Below, in pieces: positions 44,194-52,822 of a DNA stretch of 64,000 nucleotides. Made by a program: the position numbers and the translations under genes. The notes beneath the pieces are model-generated. The model made no database searches and was not told where the DNA came from. It was given only the letters and a program-made list of their open reading frames with translations. Source of the DNA: Posidoniimonas polymericola (GTDB lineage Bacteria; Planctomycetota; Planctomycetia; Pirellulales; Lacipirellulaceae). The DNA is taken from positions 124,001 through 188,000 of the forward strand of contig NZ_SJPO01000006.1 of NCBI RefSeq assembly GCF_007859935.1, in the 5' to 3' direction. Position 1 is the first letter of the stretch; each line of letters opens with the position of its first letter.

Positions 44194-44222
44194 TTTACAG
44201 CATCGACGCCGCGGACTATGGT
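44194..44222 (+). promoter_or_regulatory. Sigma-70-like promoter of the proline-rich lipoprotein gene
   Basis: TTTACA (44194-44199) and TATGGT (44217-44222) are 17 bases apart, in the divergent gap and about 70 bp before the lipoprotein start. Confidence 0.4.
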
Positions 44223-44293
44223 CCGCCGCTCGCTAGCTCCCCCTCACGCCTGCGGAAACCGGAACAGAACCGCACGCTGAAAGGAATCTTGCC

Positions 44294-45109
44294 ATGCCAT
44301 CCGCAATCACATCACTCCTGGGCGTCGCGCTGGCCGCGTTGCTTGCCACGGGGTGCCAAAACCAGCAGGGCGCCGCGGCCAACCCGTTTGCCTCGGCAGA
44401 CCGGGTGCCGCCCCCAGCGACACGCATCCCGTCCTCACCGGCGCCCCAGCCTTACTACCAGGGCGCCGACGACGACGTTGCGCCGCCTGCCACGTTCGTT
44501 GCGGCCCCCACCGCCCAACAGCTGCAGCCGACGCAGCGTGCTTCCACACCGCCCGCGACCTTCGCCGCCGGCGAGAGCGCAATTGGCCTGCCGACCGACA
44601 ACCAACCGCTCAGGCTCGGTACCCCGGCGCAGCAGTCCGCGCCGGCGCAGGTTGGCGCGTCGGCTCAACTGGCCGCCGCTTCCTCTCCGCCGGCCATGGC
44701 TCCGGCGGCTATGCAGGCACAGCAACCGCCGACTAGCCCCGATTTTTCTCCCGTCACGCCGCCGGTAAGCCTCGCCTGGGGCGCCGGTTCGCCTCCACCA
44801 GCCACCTACGCAGCGTCGCCCGCCGCGGTGACGCCGCCGCCAGCAGATCCCGCTATGGCCTACCAGCCGGCGCCGCGGGTCCGTCTGCCAGGCTACGCGA
44901 CCCCGGTCAGCTACCAGGCTCCGGTTGGCCAGGCCCCCACCAGCCAACCCGCCGCCGGACCAATCGGCACAGTACAAATCACCGAACTCCCCACGCCCCA
45001 CTACCAGCAGCCGGCGCCCACCAACGCCGCCGCCACTGGCGACGGGTTCCAGCCCCGCGGGGCGTCGCCCCGCAGCACCCCGACGCCGGTCACGCCGAGC
45101 GTCTTCTGA
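44294..45109 (+). CDS. Proline/alanine/glutamine-rich lipoprotein
   Basis: This 271-residue protein has a lipobox (LLATGC, Cys21) and a good ribosome site (AAAGGAA). The rest is low-complexity, dominated by Pro, Ala, Gln and Thr, with recurring PPATF/PPATY blocks (about positions 56, 87 and 171) and a few SYQAPVGQAP-type segments. No folded domain is evident; it is likely an extended envelope lipoprotein. The composition is strongly biased but the frame is clear, and it sits between divergent and same-strand genes with its own promoter. Confidence 0.7.
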   Translation: MPSAITSLLGVALAALLATGCQNQQGAAANPFASADRVPPPATRIPSSPAPQPYYQGADDDVAPPATFVAAPTAQQLQPTQRASTPPATFAAGESAIGLPTDNQPLRLGTPAQQSAPAQVGASAQLAAASSPPAMAPAAMQAQQPPTSPDFSPVTPPVSLAWGAGSPPPATYAASPAAVTPPPADPAMAYQPAPRVRLPGYATPVSYQAPVGQAPTSQPAAGPIGTVQITELPTPHYQQPAPTNAAATGDGFQPRGASPRSTPTPVTPSVF

Positions 45110-45223
45110 CGCGGGCAACCGTTCCCCTGCCGGCCGCCATGACCTACGATTGAGGCAGACCGCTCCCGTGGGCCGCTTGCCCGCGCATCCGCCACCAGCC
45201 TCACGCCAGGCGACTGCTCCTCC

Positions 45224-47176
45224 GTGTCGACCGTCCCCACCGGCTCATCGCGTCAGATCCAGCGCCTCGTCGGCAGCCCGCTGCGCCGTCGGCTGGCGAA
45301 GTGGTCCGCCTGCCTGCCCGCCATCGCCGCCCGCGAGCCGGAGCTGCAGGAGCTGAGTGACTACGACCTGCGGAAAGAGAGCCTGTCGCTCCGCTACCGC
45401 GCCCGCAGCGGCGAGCCGCTCGACCGGCTGCTGGTCGAGGGCTTCGCGCTGGTCCGCGAGGCCGCCCGACGCACTAAAAACATGCGGCACTTCGACGTGC
45501 AGTTGCTGGGTGGCGCCGCCGCGCACCACGGCTCCATCATCGAGATGCAGACCGGCGAGGGCAAAACCCTCACCGCCACGCTGCCGATGTACCTCGCCGC
45601 GCTCGACGGCAAGGGCGCCCACCTGTCGACCGTCAACGACTACCTTGCCGCGCGCGACGCCGAGCTGATGGAGCCGGTCTACAAGGCGCTCGGCATGTCG
45701 ATTGGCGTGATCCAGCAGCAGCAGGCCTCTGACCAACGCCGCAAGGCGTACTCGTGCGATGTCACCTACGGCACCGCCAACGAGATGGGCTTCGACTTCC
45801 TCCGCGACCGGCTGCTGAAACGCCGCATCGAGGAGGGCGAGCGGGACCTGTTCGGCGAGATGCTCGGCGGCCAGGGCCGCGACAGCGAGAAGCCCGTGCA
45901 GGGCGACCTCCACTTCATGCTGGTCGACGAGGCCGACAGCATCCTCATCGACGAGGCCCGCACGCCGCTGATCATCAGCGCCGCGCCAGGCGAGGACGAG
46001 GAGATCGCCGCCGAGGCCTACCTGTGGGCCGCGGAGGTCGCCCCCCGCTTCGAAGAGGACGAACACTTCGACTACGAGGACAAGGAGAAGCGGGTCGACC
46101 TCAACCTGGCCGGCCGCCGCCTGGTCCGCGAGCTGAAGAAGCCGGCCGCCATGGACCGGCTGCCGCTGTCCGAGATCTACGACTACGTCGAGCGGTCGGT
46201 GAAGGTCGAGCGCGAGATGATCCTCGACCGGCACTACGTCGTCCGCGACGGCGAGATTGTCATCGTCGACGAGTTTACCGGTCGGTTGTCGGAGGGCCGC
46301 AAGTGGCGGGCCGGCCTGCACCAGGCGATCGAGGCCCGCGAAGGGGTCGAGATTACTTTCGAGACCAACCAGGCTGCGCGGATCACCATCCAGGACCTGT
46401 TCCTCCGCTACCAGCGACTGTCCGGCATGACCGGCACCGCCAGCACCTCGGCCCGCGAGCTATCGAAGATCTACGAGGTGTACGTCACGCCGATCCCGAC
46501 CAACCGCCCGCCGATCCGCCAGCAGCTGCCGACCTTGGTCTTCGGCAGCGCCGATGAGAAGTGGAAGGCGATTGTCGAGGACGTCTCGGAGCAGCACGCT
46601 AACGGGCGCCCGGTGCTGATTGGCACCCGCTCGATCGACAAGAGCGAGCACCTGGCCAAGCTGCTCGGCGAGCGCGGCATCGAGGCCACCGTGCTCAACG
46701 CCCGGCATGTCGCCCGCGAGGCAGAGATCGTCGCCGCGGCAGGCGAGCGGGGCAAGGTCACGGTGGCGACCAACATGGCCGGCCGCGGCACCGACATCCG
46801 CCTGGGCGAGGGCGTTCACGAGCTGGGCGGCCTGTATGTGATCTGCACCGAGCTGCACGAGAGCCGCCGCATCGACCGCCAGCTGGTCGGCCGCTGCGGC
46901 CGCCAGGGCGACCCCGGCGCTTTCCGCCAGTTCCTCGCCCTCGACGACGAGATCATCCTGCAGGGCTTCGGCCCCAAGAAGGCCGCCAAGATGACGGCGA
47001 TCGGCGCGAACAAGGTCGGCCGGCTGTCGGGCTACGACTCGGTGTTCTACAAGGCCCAGGCCAAGATCGAGCGCCGCCACTTCCGCGACCGCAAGGTGCT
47101 GCTGTACCACGACAAGGAACGCCAGAAGGTCCAGCGGGCGATGAGCCAGGACCCGTATCTGGACTCGCCGGGTTAA
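45224..47176 (+). CDS. SecA-like translocase ATPase, short form (650 aa)
   Basis: This is a SecA-family DEAD-type motor. It has Walker A MQTGEGKT, Walker B VDEADSILIDEARTPLIIS, a preprotein cross-linking region (EDEHFDYEDKEKRVDLN), LSGMTGTAS, TNMAGRGTDI and GRCGRQGDPGAF, so both nucleotide-binding folds are complete. At 650 residues it is about 250 shorter than usual SecA: only about 80 residues follow the second fold, so most of the helical scaffold/wing domain and the C-terminal zinc region are missing. It is more likely an accessory SecA2-type or specialised ATPase than the main SecA. The start is the GTG at 45224. Confidence 0.88.
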   Translation: MSTVPTGSSRQIQRLVGSPLRRRLAKWSACLPAIAAREPELQELSDYDLRKESLSLRYRARSGEPLDRLLVEGFALVREAARRTKNMRHFDVQLLGGAAAHHGSIIEMQTGEGKTLTATLPMYLAALDGKGAHLSTVNDYLAARDAELMEPVYKALGMSIGVIQQQQASDQRRKAYSCDVTYGTANEMGFDFLRDRLLKRRIEEGERDLFGEMLGGQGRDSEKPVQGDLHFMLVDEADSILIDEARTPLIISAAPGEDEEIAAEAYLWAAEVAPRFEEDEHFDYEDKEKRVDLNLAGRRLVRELKKPAAMDRLPLSEIYDYVERSVKVEREMILDRHYVVRDGEIVIVDEFTGRLSEGRKWRAGLHQAIEAREGVEITFETNQAARITIQDLFLRYQRLSGMTGTASTSARELSKIYEVYVTPIPTNRPPIRQQLPTLVFGSADEKWKAIVEDVSEQHANGRPVLIGTRSIDKSEHLAKLLGERGIEATVLNARHVAREAEIVAAAGERGKVTVATNMAGRGTDIRLGEGVHELGGLYVICTELHESRRIDRQLVGRCGRQGDPGAFRQFLALDDEIILQGFGPKKAAKMTAIGANKVGRLSGYDSVFYKAQAKIERRHFRDRKVLLYHDKERQKVQRAMSQDPYLDSPG

Positions 47177-47187
47177 CAAGGCCTGCC

Positions 47188-47721
47188 ATGCTCCGCAGTA
47201 CGCCGCCATTCGCCGTTGCCGCCTTGCTGCTCGCCGGCGTCACCGGTTGCTCAAGCGAGGAGTCGAGGCTTAACGAGGCAATCGCGAAGCTCGATCCCAA
47301 CCAGGAGTACCTGCCCGCAGAGGTCGAAGCCCTCCTGTCGGCGCCGCACGAAACCGAGCTGCTGTCGCTCAACCCCGAGTGGCTAGACGACCCGCCCGAC
47401 GACAGCTTCCATCGCTTCGAGGTCCTGGGCCAGACGCCGCTGACGGCGGAGGAGTCTGCTGCCTTCTTCGAGGCCCTCCGCGCTGGCGTCGCTACCCGCC
47501 CCGATCTGCCGCCGCCCGATTGCTTCAATCCGCGGCATGGCGTCCGCATCACCAGCGGCGACCAATCCCTCGACATCGCCATCTGCTTCGAGTGCGAGCA
47601 GATTTACTCCTACCGGGGCGACGAGCAAATAGGCAGCAGAGAAACCTCCGTGCTGCCGGCAACGCGATACCGGGAGGCAGTTAGCGAGCACGGGCTGACC
47701 GCTGCTCCATCAGCCCAGTAG
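47188..47721 (+). CDS. Putative lipoprotein, 177 aa
   Basis: The signal peptide ends in a lipobox (AGVTGC, Cys21). The mature part has no named domain; a block DCFNPRHGVRITSGDQSLD followed by ICFECEQIYSY carries three cysteines and resembles a small family of exported proteins of unknown role. It starts 11 bp after the SecA-like gene, so the two are probably co-transcribed; whether the lipoprotein relates to export is unknown. Confidence 0.68.
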   Translation: MLRSTPPFAVAALLLAGVTGCSSEESRLNEAIAKLDPNQEYLPAEVEALLSAPHETELLSLNPEWLDDPPDDSFHRFEVLGQTPLTAEESAAFFEALRAGVATRPDLPPPDCFNPRHGVRITSGDQSLDIAICFECEQIYSYRGDEQIGSRETSVLPATRYREAVSEHGLTAAPSAQ

Positions 47722-47864
47722 CTGGTGGTCCTTGGGAGCCGATACTGCCCGCTGATAGAAAGAGGCGCCGCCAACGGGCCCTTGGCATGGTAAAGTACAT
47801 GTGACCGACCTTATTCCAGCCGCCCGCGTGGACTCCCATGTTATCCGCTAAAGGCACCTACAGC

Positions 47865-48407
47865 ATGCTCGGCAAAGAAACGCTCTGGCAGGCGGCCGAG
47901 TCCTCGCACGCGCTGCTGGATGGCGTTGGCGTGTCTCACGCGATCGTCGACGGGGTTGCCGTCTGCCTACACGGGTATCAGCGCAACACCATCGATATCG
48001 ACCTGCTGGTCCGCAACGACGACTCGGAGAAGCTCCGCAATGCGTTCACTGCATCAGGGTGGACCTGGGACGCCGACCAGAAGCAGTTCTCAAGTGAGTC
48101 GGGCGCTGTAGTCCAGTTCCTGATCGCGGGAGAACGCGCAGGGCGTGGCGCCGACGTCCGCCTACCAGACCCAGATGACGCCGACTCGGTCACTGTCCTC
48201 GAAGGTCTGCCGGTGCTCAACCTCGCGCGGCTCATTGAATCGAAAATCGCCTGCGGGCAGGGCGACGCCCGGCGGATGCACAAAGACTTTGCCGACGTTG
48301 TCGAGCTGATCGCTCTTAAGAAGCTCAACCGCTCGTTCGAGCGGAAGCTGCACCAGTCGGTGCGTCCCGCGTTCCGTGAGCTGCTCCAAAACGCTCGCGG
48401 CAAGTGA
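47865..48407 (+). CDS. Nucleotidyltransferase-fold protein (MNT/AbiEii-like)
   Basis: This 180-residue protein shows the minimal-nucleotidyltransferase pattern: HAIVDGVAVCLHGYQRNTIDIDLLVR (helix, Gly, then a D-x-D metal motif), LIAGERAGRGADVRL, and a helical end LNLARLIESKIACGQGDARRMHKDFADVVEL. The fold is shared by AbiEii toxins, tRNA-like transferases and aminoglycoside transferases. No antitoxin-like partner is adjacent. The ATG at 47865 has AAAGGC upstream; an ATG at 47838 would add nine residues. Confidence 0.7.
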   Translation: MLGKETLWQAAESSHALLDGVGVSHAIVDGVAVCLHGYQRNTIDIDLLVRNDDSEKLRNAFTASGWTWDADQKQFSSESGAVVQFLIAGERAGRGADVRLPDPDDADSVTVLEGLPVLNLARLIESKIACGQGDARRMHKDFADVVELIALKKLNRSFERKLHQSVRPAFRELLQNARGK

Positions 48408-48452
48408 GCGGGCCTGTCAGCCGAAAGCGATTTCAAGACTTGAGCACGCTGT

Positions 48453-49184
48453 TTAGGCCAGCACGGACTCAACAAAACGCGACAGCAGCCCATTCGCCTC
48501 CGGCGTTTCCTGCAAATGCACCGTCAGCTCCGCGAGCGTCATCCCCGCGAACTGCTCGACGTAGCGCGGGTAGGCCGCCAGCCGCTGCAGGATGGTGTCG
48601 CGAGTCAGTTCGGGGTGGAACTGCGTGGCGTAAATCGGCTTGTCGGCGAACGTGTAGGCCTGCTCTGGCACGCGATCGGTAGACGCCAACAGCACCGCGT
48701 CGGGCGGCAGGCGGGTAACGTGGTCCTCGTGACCGGCGAAGCCGAGGAACCGCGGGGGCAGGGCGCCGAACACCGGGTCCTGCCGGCCGTGTTCGGTCAG
48801 CGTAAGCTCGACGTTGCCTAGCTCGGCGTTGGCGGGGTCGTGCTCACAGCAGCCGCCGATCGCGCGGGCAAAGGCCTGGAACCCCCAGCACGAGGCAAAC
48901 GTTGGCTTGCCCTGATCGTGCAGCAGGCGGAGCCCGTCGAGGATCCGCTCGAGCCACTCCCCCTCGCCGGCCGCCGAGTAGTCGCCGCTGCCGCCGATCA
49001 GCACCGCGTCGTGCTGGTCGACGAGCGACTGCGATGGGAAGCCGCCAAGGACGCTCTGCGGCGTAACCCGTGACGCGTCGCAGCCCAGCGCCGCGGCGAA
49101 GCAGTTAATCTCCTGCCCAATGATCGGGTCGCCCTCGTTGCGGACCTGCAGCAGCAAGAAGCGGGCGTTTCCGGACAGGCTCAC
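48453..49184 (-). CDS. Class I glutamine amidotransferase domain protein
   Basis: This 243-residue protein has the Cys-His-Glu triad of class I (triad) amidotransferases: nucleophile in FASCWGFQAF, His and Glu in TQFHPEL. GGSGDYSAAGEGEW is also typical of GMP-synthase-like stand-alone members. It overlaps bioA by 4 bp (ATGA). Stand-alone members hydrolyse glutamine or gamma-glutamyl substrates; here the partner reaction is not known. It is the last gene of the operon. Confidence 0.9.
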   Translation of the reverse strand: MSLSGNARFLLLQVRNEGDPIIGQEINCFAAALGCDASRVTPQSVLGGFPSQSLVDQHDAVLIGGSGDYSAAGEGEWLERILDGLRLLHDQGKPTFASCWGFQAFARAIGGCCEHDPANAELGNVELTLTEHGRQDPVFGALPPRFLGFAGHEDHVTRLPPDAVLLASTDRVPEQAYTFADKPIYATQFHPELTRDTILQRLAAYPRYVEQFAGMTLAELTVHLQETPEANGLLSRFVESVLA

Positions 49185-50533
49185 TTGATGGCGATCCCCG
49201 TCACTTCAACAATGCCGGCCTCGATCACGTCCATCATGCGGTCGATCTCCTCGAGGCTGATCGCCAGCGGCGGCATCACGTAGACCATGCCGGGCTGAGG
49301 TCGGATCCACAGGCCGTGCTCCAGTGCGTAGGCGGCGACCTTGCGGCCCACTTGGTGTTCGGCGACGTAGTCGGCCGCGGCGATGATGCCGGTCTGCCGG
49401 GCGTTGGTGACCGCCGGGTGCTCGGCCAGACGGCAGAACCGCTCGCCGAGGCGGGCGATCTTCGGCTCGAGACCCGCCAGCGTCTGCTCGCTCTCGAACA
49501 GGTCGAGGCTCGCCAGTGCGGCAGCCGCCGACGCCGGGTTCCCACAGAAGGTGTGGCCGTGGTACAGCGCCCGGCCGCTGGCCGCGTCGCCGAGGAAGGC
49601 GTTGTAGATCTTGGTCCGGGTGAGGGTGGTCGCCATTGGCAGGTAGCCGCCCGTTAGCCCCTTGCCGAGGCACAAGAAATCGGGCGAAACACCGTCGTGC
49701 TCGCAGGCAAACATCCGACCGGTCTTGCCGAAGCCGACCGCGACCTCGTCGAGAATCAGCAGCACGTTGTACCGGTCGCACAGCTTGCGGAGGCCTCCCA
49801 GGAAGCCGGGCGGGTGCATCACCATGCCGGCGGCGCACTGCACCAGCGGCTCAATGACCACCGCGGCCACCTCGTCGGCGCGCTCGGCTAGCAGCCGCTC
49901 GGTCTCGCCCAGGTAGTAGTCGCACGCCGCCTCGGGCGCAACGCCGGCGGGCAGCTTGTGCCGGTCGGGGCCCGGCGCGTAGACCGCGTCGAACAGCAGC
50001 GGCTTGAACAGGGCGTGGAACTTGTCGATGCCGCCAACGCTCGCAGCGCCGATGGTGTCGCCGTGGTAGGCGGCGCCGAACGCCAGGAAGCGGGTCTTCG
50101 CCGGCCGCGGTTCGGGGCACTGCTGCCAGTACTGGAAGGCGGTCTTCAGCGCGACCTCGATCGCCGACGAGCCATCGCTCGAGAACAGCACCCGGTCGAG
50201 CCCCGCTGGCGCGATACCGACCAGCCGCTTCGCGAGCCGCACGGTGGTGTCGCAGCCCATGCCGAGCGACGTGATGTGGGCGCCGCGGGCGAGCTGCTCG
50301 CTGATCGCCTGGTTGATCGCGGGGTGCGCGTGCCCGTGCACGTTGCACCACATGCTGCTGGCCCCGTCGAGGAACCTCCGGCCGTCGGCTCCAATCAGCT
50401 CGCAGCCCTCGGCCGCGGCGATCACCAGCGGCTCGTACTCGTGCATCTGGGTGAACGAGTGCCAGAAATGGGCAACGTCCCAGTCAATCAGCTGCTCGGG
50501 GGTCGGCGCATCACGGCCAGGCGGGTCGCTCAT
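49181..50533 (-). CDS. bioA: Adenosylmethionine-8-amino-7-oxononanoate aminotransferase
   Basis: BioA makes 7,8-diaminopelargonate from KAPA in biotin synthesis and, unusually, uses SAM as amino donor. The 450-residue class III aminotransferase has the N-terminal LIDWDVAHFWHSFTQMHEY, GADGRRFLDGASSMWCNVHGH, and the PLP lysine in DFLCLGKGLTGGYLPMATTLT. It lies between a DUF62 gene and an amidotransferase gene, with 4-bp overlaps on both sides, so the three are translationally coupled. No other bio gene is in the window. Confidence 0.95.
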   Translation of the reverse strand: MSDPPGRDAPTPEQLIDWDVAHFWHSFTQMHEYEPLVIAAAEGCELIGADGRRFLDGASSMWCNVHGHAHPAINQAISEQLARGAHITSLGMGCDTTVRLAKRLVGIAPAGLDRVLFSSDGSSAIEVALKTAFQYWQQCPEPRPAKTRFLAFGAAYHGDTIGAASVGGIDKFHALFKPLLFDAVYAPGPDRHKLPAGVAPEAACDYYLGETERLLAERADEVAAVVIEPLVQCAAGMVMHPPGFLGGLRKLCDRYNVLLILDEVAVGFGKTGRMFACEHDGVSPDFLCLGKGLTGGYLPMATTLTRTKIYNAFLGDAASGRALYHGHTFCGNPASAAAALASLDLFESEQTLAGLEPKIARLGERFCRLAEHPAVTNARQTGIIAAADYVAEHQVGRKVAAYALEHGLWIRPQPGMVYVMPPLAISLEEIDRMMDVIEAGIVEVTGIAIK

Positions 50534-51336
50534 CCCCAGCTCACCTCGACCGGCGTGCCGGCCCTGACGCCGAGCATCGCGGCGGCGCTGTCGTTGACGA
50601 TGGCCAGCTCGAGCCGGTCTGTCGAGCCAACGAGTGCGATCAGCGTCATCTCGGGCTGATCGCCGTAAGTCGAGTACAGGCCCATGGTTTGGTGCCCGTC
50701 GCAGTGGATCTGCAGCGTCTCGTCCCGCGGGGCGCCCTCCAGCATCACGCTAGTAATGTTCGTAATGAGGTTGCCGAAGGAGTCGACCTCCACCACCTCG
50801 CCTTGAATCCGATCCCCCACGCGTTCCGCCCTTGGTTCGGGAAGCAGTATTAGCTTATCCGTTGGTTTATCGAGTGTATCAGGGCCTAGCGAGTCAGGGC
50901 ATAGTCCCAGGCCCAACTTGGCCGCCACAGGCGCCATAATGTCGCGTCCGTGGAAGGTTGAGCTCACCTCTGGCAGCCAGTGTTCCCGGTTCTCGATGAC
51001 CACCATCTTAGAGGCCGCGTACATCGAGGCCAACCTTGTCAGCAGGCCGTTGTTGGGCAGGACGAACCGCCAATCCCCGAGTTCGACGTACACAATCTGC
51101 CGATCGGTGCCGACGCCGGGGTCGACCACCGCCACATGGATCGTCCCCGCCGGGAACCAGGGCGCAGCGGCCGCCAGAGCCGCCGCCCCCGCCGCGATCG
51201 ATTGGGCCGGAATACTGTGGGTCAGGTCCACAACGACGGCCGCTGGGTTAATCCGCGCGATGACCCCCTTCATCGCCGCTACGTAGTAGCTGCCTTCGCC
51301 AAAGTCGGTGGTGAGCGTAATCAAGGCCATCGTCAT
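50530..51336 (-). CDS. DUF62 / SAM hydroxide adenosyltransferase family protein
   Basis: This 268-residue protein belongs to the SAM-hydrolase/halogenase superfamily (DUF62), whose characterised non-halogenating members hydrolyse SAM to adenosine and methionine. Recognisable blocks are LTTDFGEGSYYVAAMKG, DLTHSIPAQ, VVDPGVGTDR, LPNNGLLT, STFHGRDIMAPVAAKL and VEVDSFGNLITNI. The trimeric enzymes use an Asp-Arg-His set to activate water. It is the first gene of a three-gene operon with bioA, whose enzyme consumes SAM. Confidence 0.9.
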   Translation of the reverse strand: MTMALITLTTDFGEGSYYVAAMKGVIARINPAAVVVDLTHSIPAQSIAAGAAALAAAAPWFPAGTIHVAVVDPGVGTDRQIVYVELGDWRFVLPNNGLLTRLASMYAASKMVVIENREHWLPEVSSTFHGRDIMAPVAAKLGLGLCPDSLGPDTLDKPTDKLILLPEPRAERVGDRIQGEVVEVDSFGNLITNITSVMLEGAPRDETLQIHCDGHQTMGLYSTYGDQPEMTLIALVGSTDRLELAIVNDSAAAMLGVRAGTPVEVSWG

Positions 51337-51971
51337 TCAATGTAACGCTTGCTCGCCATGGTTGGCGCCGAATGGCCCCTTCAGACTCCTCCAATTGATC
51401 GCCAACGAGTCGCGCTGTGAAGCGACGTTGGCTCCGCGCGTCGGGCAAATTTTTTTTTGACTTTTTTCAACGAACGCATCGTCGCGCGCTCCTTGCGTGG
51501 CAACGTCGGCGGTCTGCGCTCGTGCTTCATCAATCACTCCAACGCGCTGCAAGAGCTCGGCGCTGTCGCGCTGCGCGCGATCTTGATGGGGCCAACCAGA
51601 TGGACCTTCCACGCTATGAGCATCACCAAAAAGCAGTGTCCTCTACCCTCCAAGATTGGCGTGCAAGTGAGCTCAAACCACCCATCGCGGACGGCCGCAT
51701 CCGGTGCCTTCGCGGCCCTTTTCCCAGGGGTGTCCAGCAAACGCAAGCCACTTCGAGGAAACGACTTACGAAATCTCCTTGCTTGCCCTCTGGGCGAGAG
51801 CCTACCATAGAAGTGACGCTCAACCAGGGCGTCGGCCCCCCTATCTAGCCGTCGGAGAACGGCCCAGCGATGCGACGCTGACCTCGTTGGTCACTCCTCT
51901 TGGTAAGACGCCTCGAGGGCCCCTCTAGCATCGCGTGAGTGTGGTTCGTTTGAACGCCCGCGCTATTAACC
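51337..51971. other. Intergenic region between divergent genes (635 bp), with adjacent A-tracts
   Basis: No convincing gene is seen. On the minus strand A6 (51462-51467) and A9 (51450-51458) tracts about 10 bp apart lie about 115 bp upstream of the DUF62 gene and could act as an UP element or bent DNA. The remainder is ordinary in composition and has frequent stops. Confidence 0.45.
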
Positions 51972-52682
51972 ATGAAGCACCACAGCAACGCACGTGCCAA
52001 AACATCGAAGGCAGTCGCCCGAGGCCGCAACGCGACTCCAGCTGCACGCTTCAAACAGCGCGCACGACCCCAATCGCGCCGTTGTGTTGGCAGCCAAGAC
52101 GTCGCGCAGCCGTTCAGCCCACCGGAAGACTGGCACGAGCCAGTAGGAGCAGGGGATCCCTACAAGGTCGTGGTCCAGGACCCCGGCTACGGATACCGCC
52201 ATGTGGTCACCCCGGACGAGGTGCGTGACCGACTGGCCCAGCTCCCCGAGCACTTCCTCGAGGGCCTGGAGATCATCCAGCTCTCGCGGGTGACCCGCAA
52301 GAAGCAGAGCTTCCCATGTTACGGCATGCAGTGGGGGGCCACGCTGTACCTCTACCCGCTCGAGGAATCCCTGGTCGAGACCTTCTACAGCCCGCCGCGG
52401 CCCGAGACCGTCACCGAATCGCAGATGTACGGCGGTCGGTGGGGCCAGCCGGAGCCGGGGGTGTGGACCCTCACCTGGACCGAGGAAACGGTCCGCGACT
52501 ACTACCTCAACAACATCCTGATCCACGAGCTGGGGCACCTGTTGGACGAGCGGAACTCGTCCTACACTGACCGCGAGCGGTACGCCGAGTGGTTCGCGAT
52601 CCATTATGGCTACTTGGCCACCGGCGGCCGCCAGAGCCGCCGCCCCCGCCAGAAGGTGAAGCGGCGGCACCACGCCAGCTAG
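51972..52682 (+). CDS. Small HELGH-type metalloprotein, 236 aa
   Basis: This protein carries a zinc-peptidase motif, LIHELGHLLDERNSS, at about 184-198, followed by RYAEWFAIHYGY, which could supply a third ligand (Glu). The first 40 and last 20 residues are very basic (RARPQSRRC, RRPRQKVKRRHHAS), so it may bind nucleic acid or polyphosphate-like ligands; there is no signal peptide. The middle (YGMQWGATLYLYPLEESL) is probably beta. The family is not recognised beyond the zincin fold. Confidence 0.65.
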   Translation: MKHHSNARAKTSKAVARGRNATPAARFKQRARPQSRRCVGSQDVAQPFSPPEDWHEPVGAGDPYKVVVQDPGYGYRHVVTPDEVRDRLAQLPEHFLEGLEIIQLSRVTRKKQSFPCYGMQWGATLYLYPLEESLVETFYSPPRPETVTESQMYGGRWGQPEPGVWTLTWTEETVRDYYLNNILIHELGHLLDERNSSYTDRERYAEWFAIHYGYLATGGRQSRRPRQKVKRRHHAS

Positions 52683-52752
52683 CCCCCTGCTGGGCCCTGC
52701 TTGCCGCCTAAGGCCGAAAGAGGCCCAGCGGACCACGCCACGCAAAGCTATT

Positions 52753-52782
52753 TTGCCGCGGCGGCGGCGGATTGATTAGAAT
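52753..52782 (+). promoter_or_regulatory. Sigma-70-like promoter of the cytochrome-domain gene
   Basis: TTGCCG (52753-52758) and TAGAAT (52777-52782) are 18 bases apart, about 40 bp before the predicted start. Confidence 0.4.
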
Positions 52783-52822
52783 TACAGGCCTGGCGTCCCG
52801 GTACTCACCAATGGCAGGGCCT

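Noticed and set aside
44294..45109. Treating the proline-rich lipoprotein as a spurious GC-rich frame
   Set aside because: A lipobox, a good ribosome site, a promoter-like pair and recurring PPATF blocks support a real gene.
47786..47812. TTGGCATGGTAAAGTACA as a sigma-54 promoter for the nucleotidyltransferase gene
   Set aside because: The GG element lacks a GC at the required distance of 10 bases.
50530..51336. Calling the DUF62 protein a SAM-dependent fluorinase/chlorinase
   Set aside because: The halogenase branch carries an extra loop and other residues; nothing here supports it over the hydrolase branch.
51417..51848. Frame of 143 codons in the 51.4 kb gap
   Set aside because: No ribosome site, no conserved-looking segment, and it begins in the A/T tracts.
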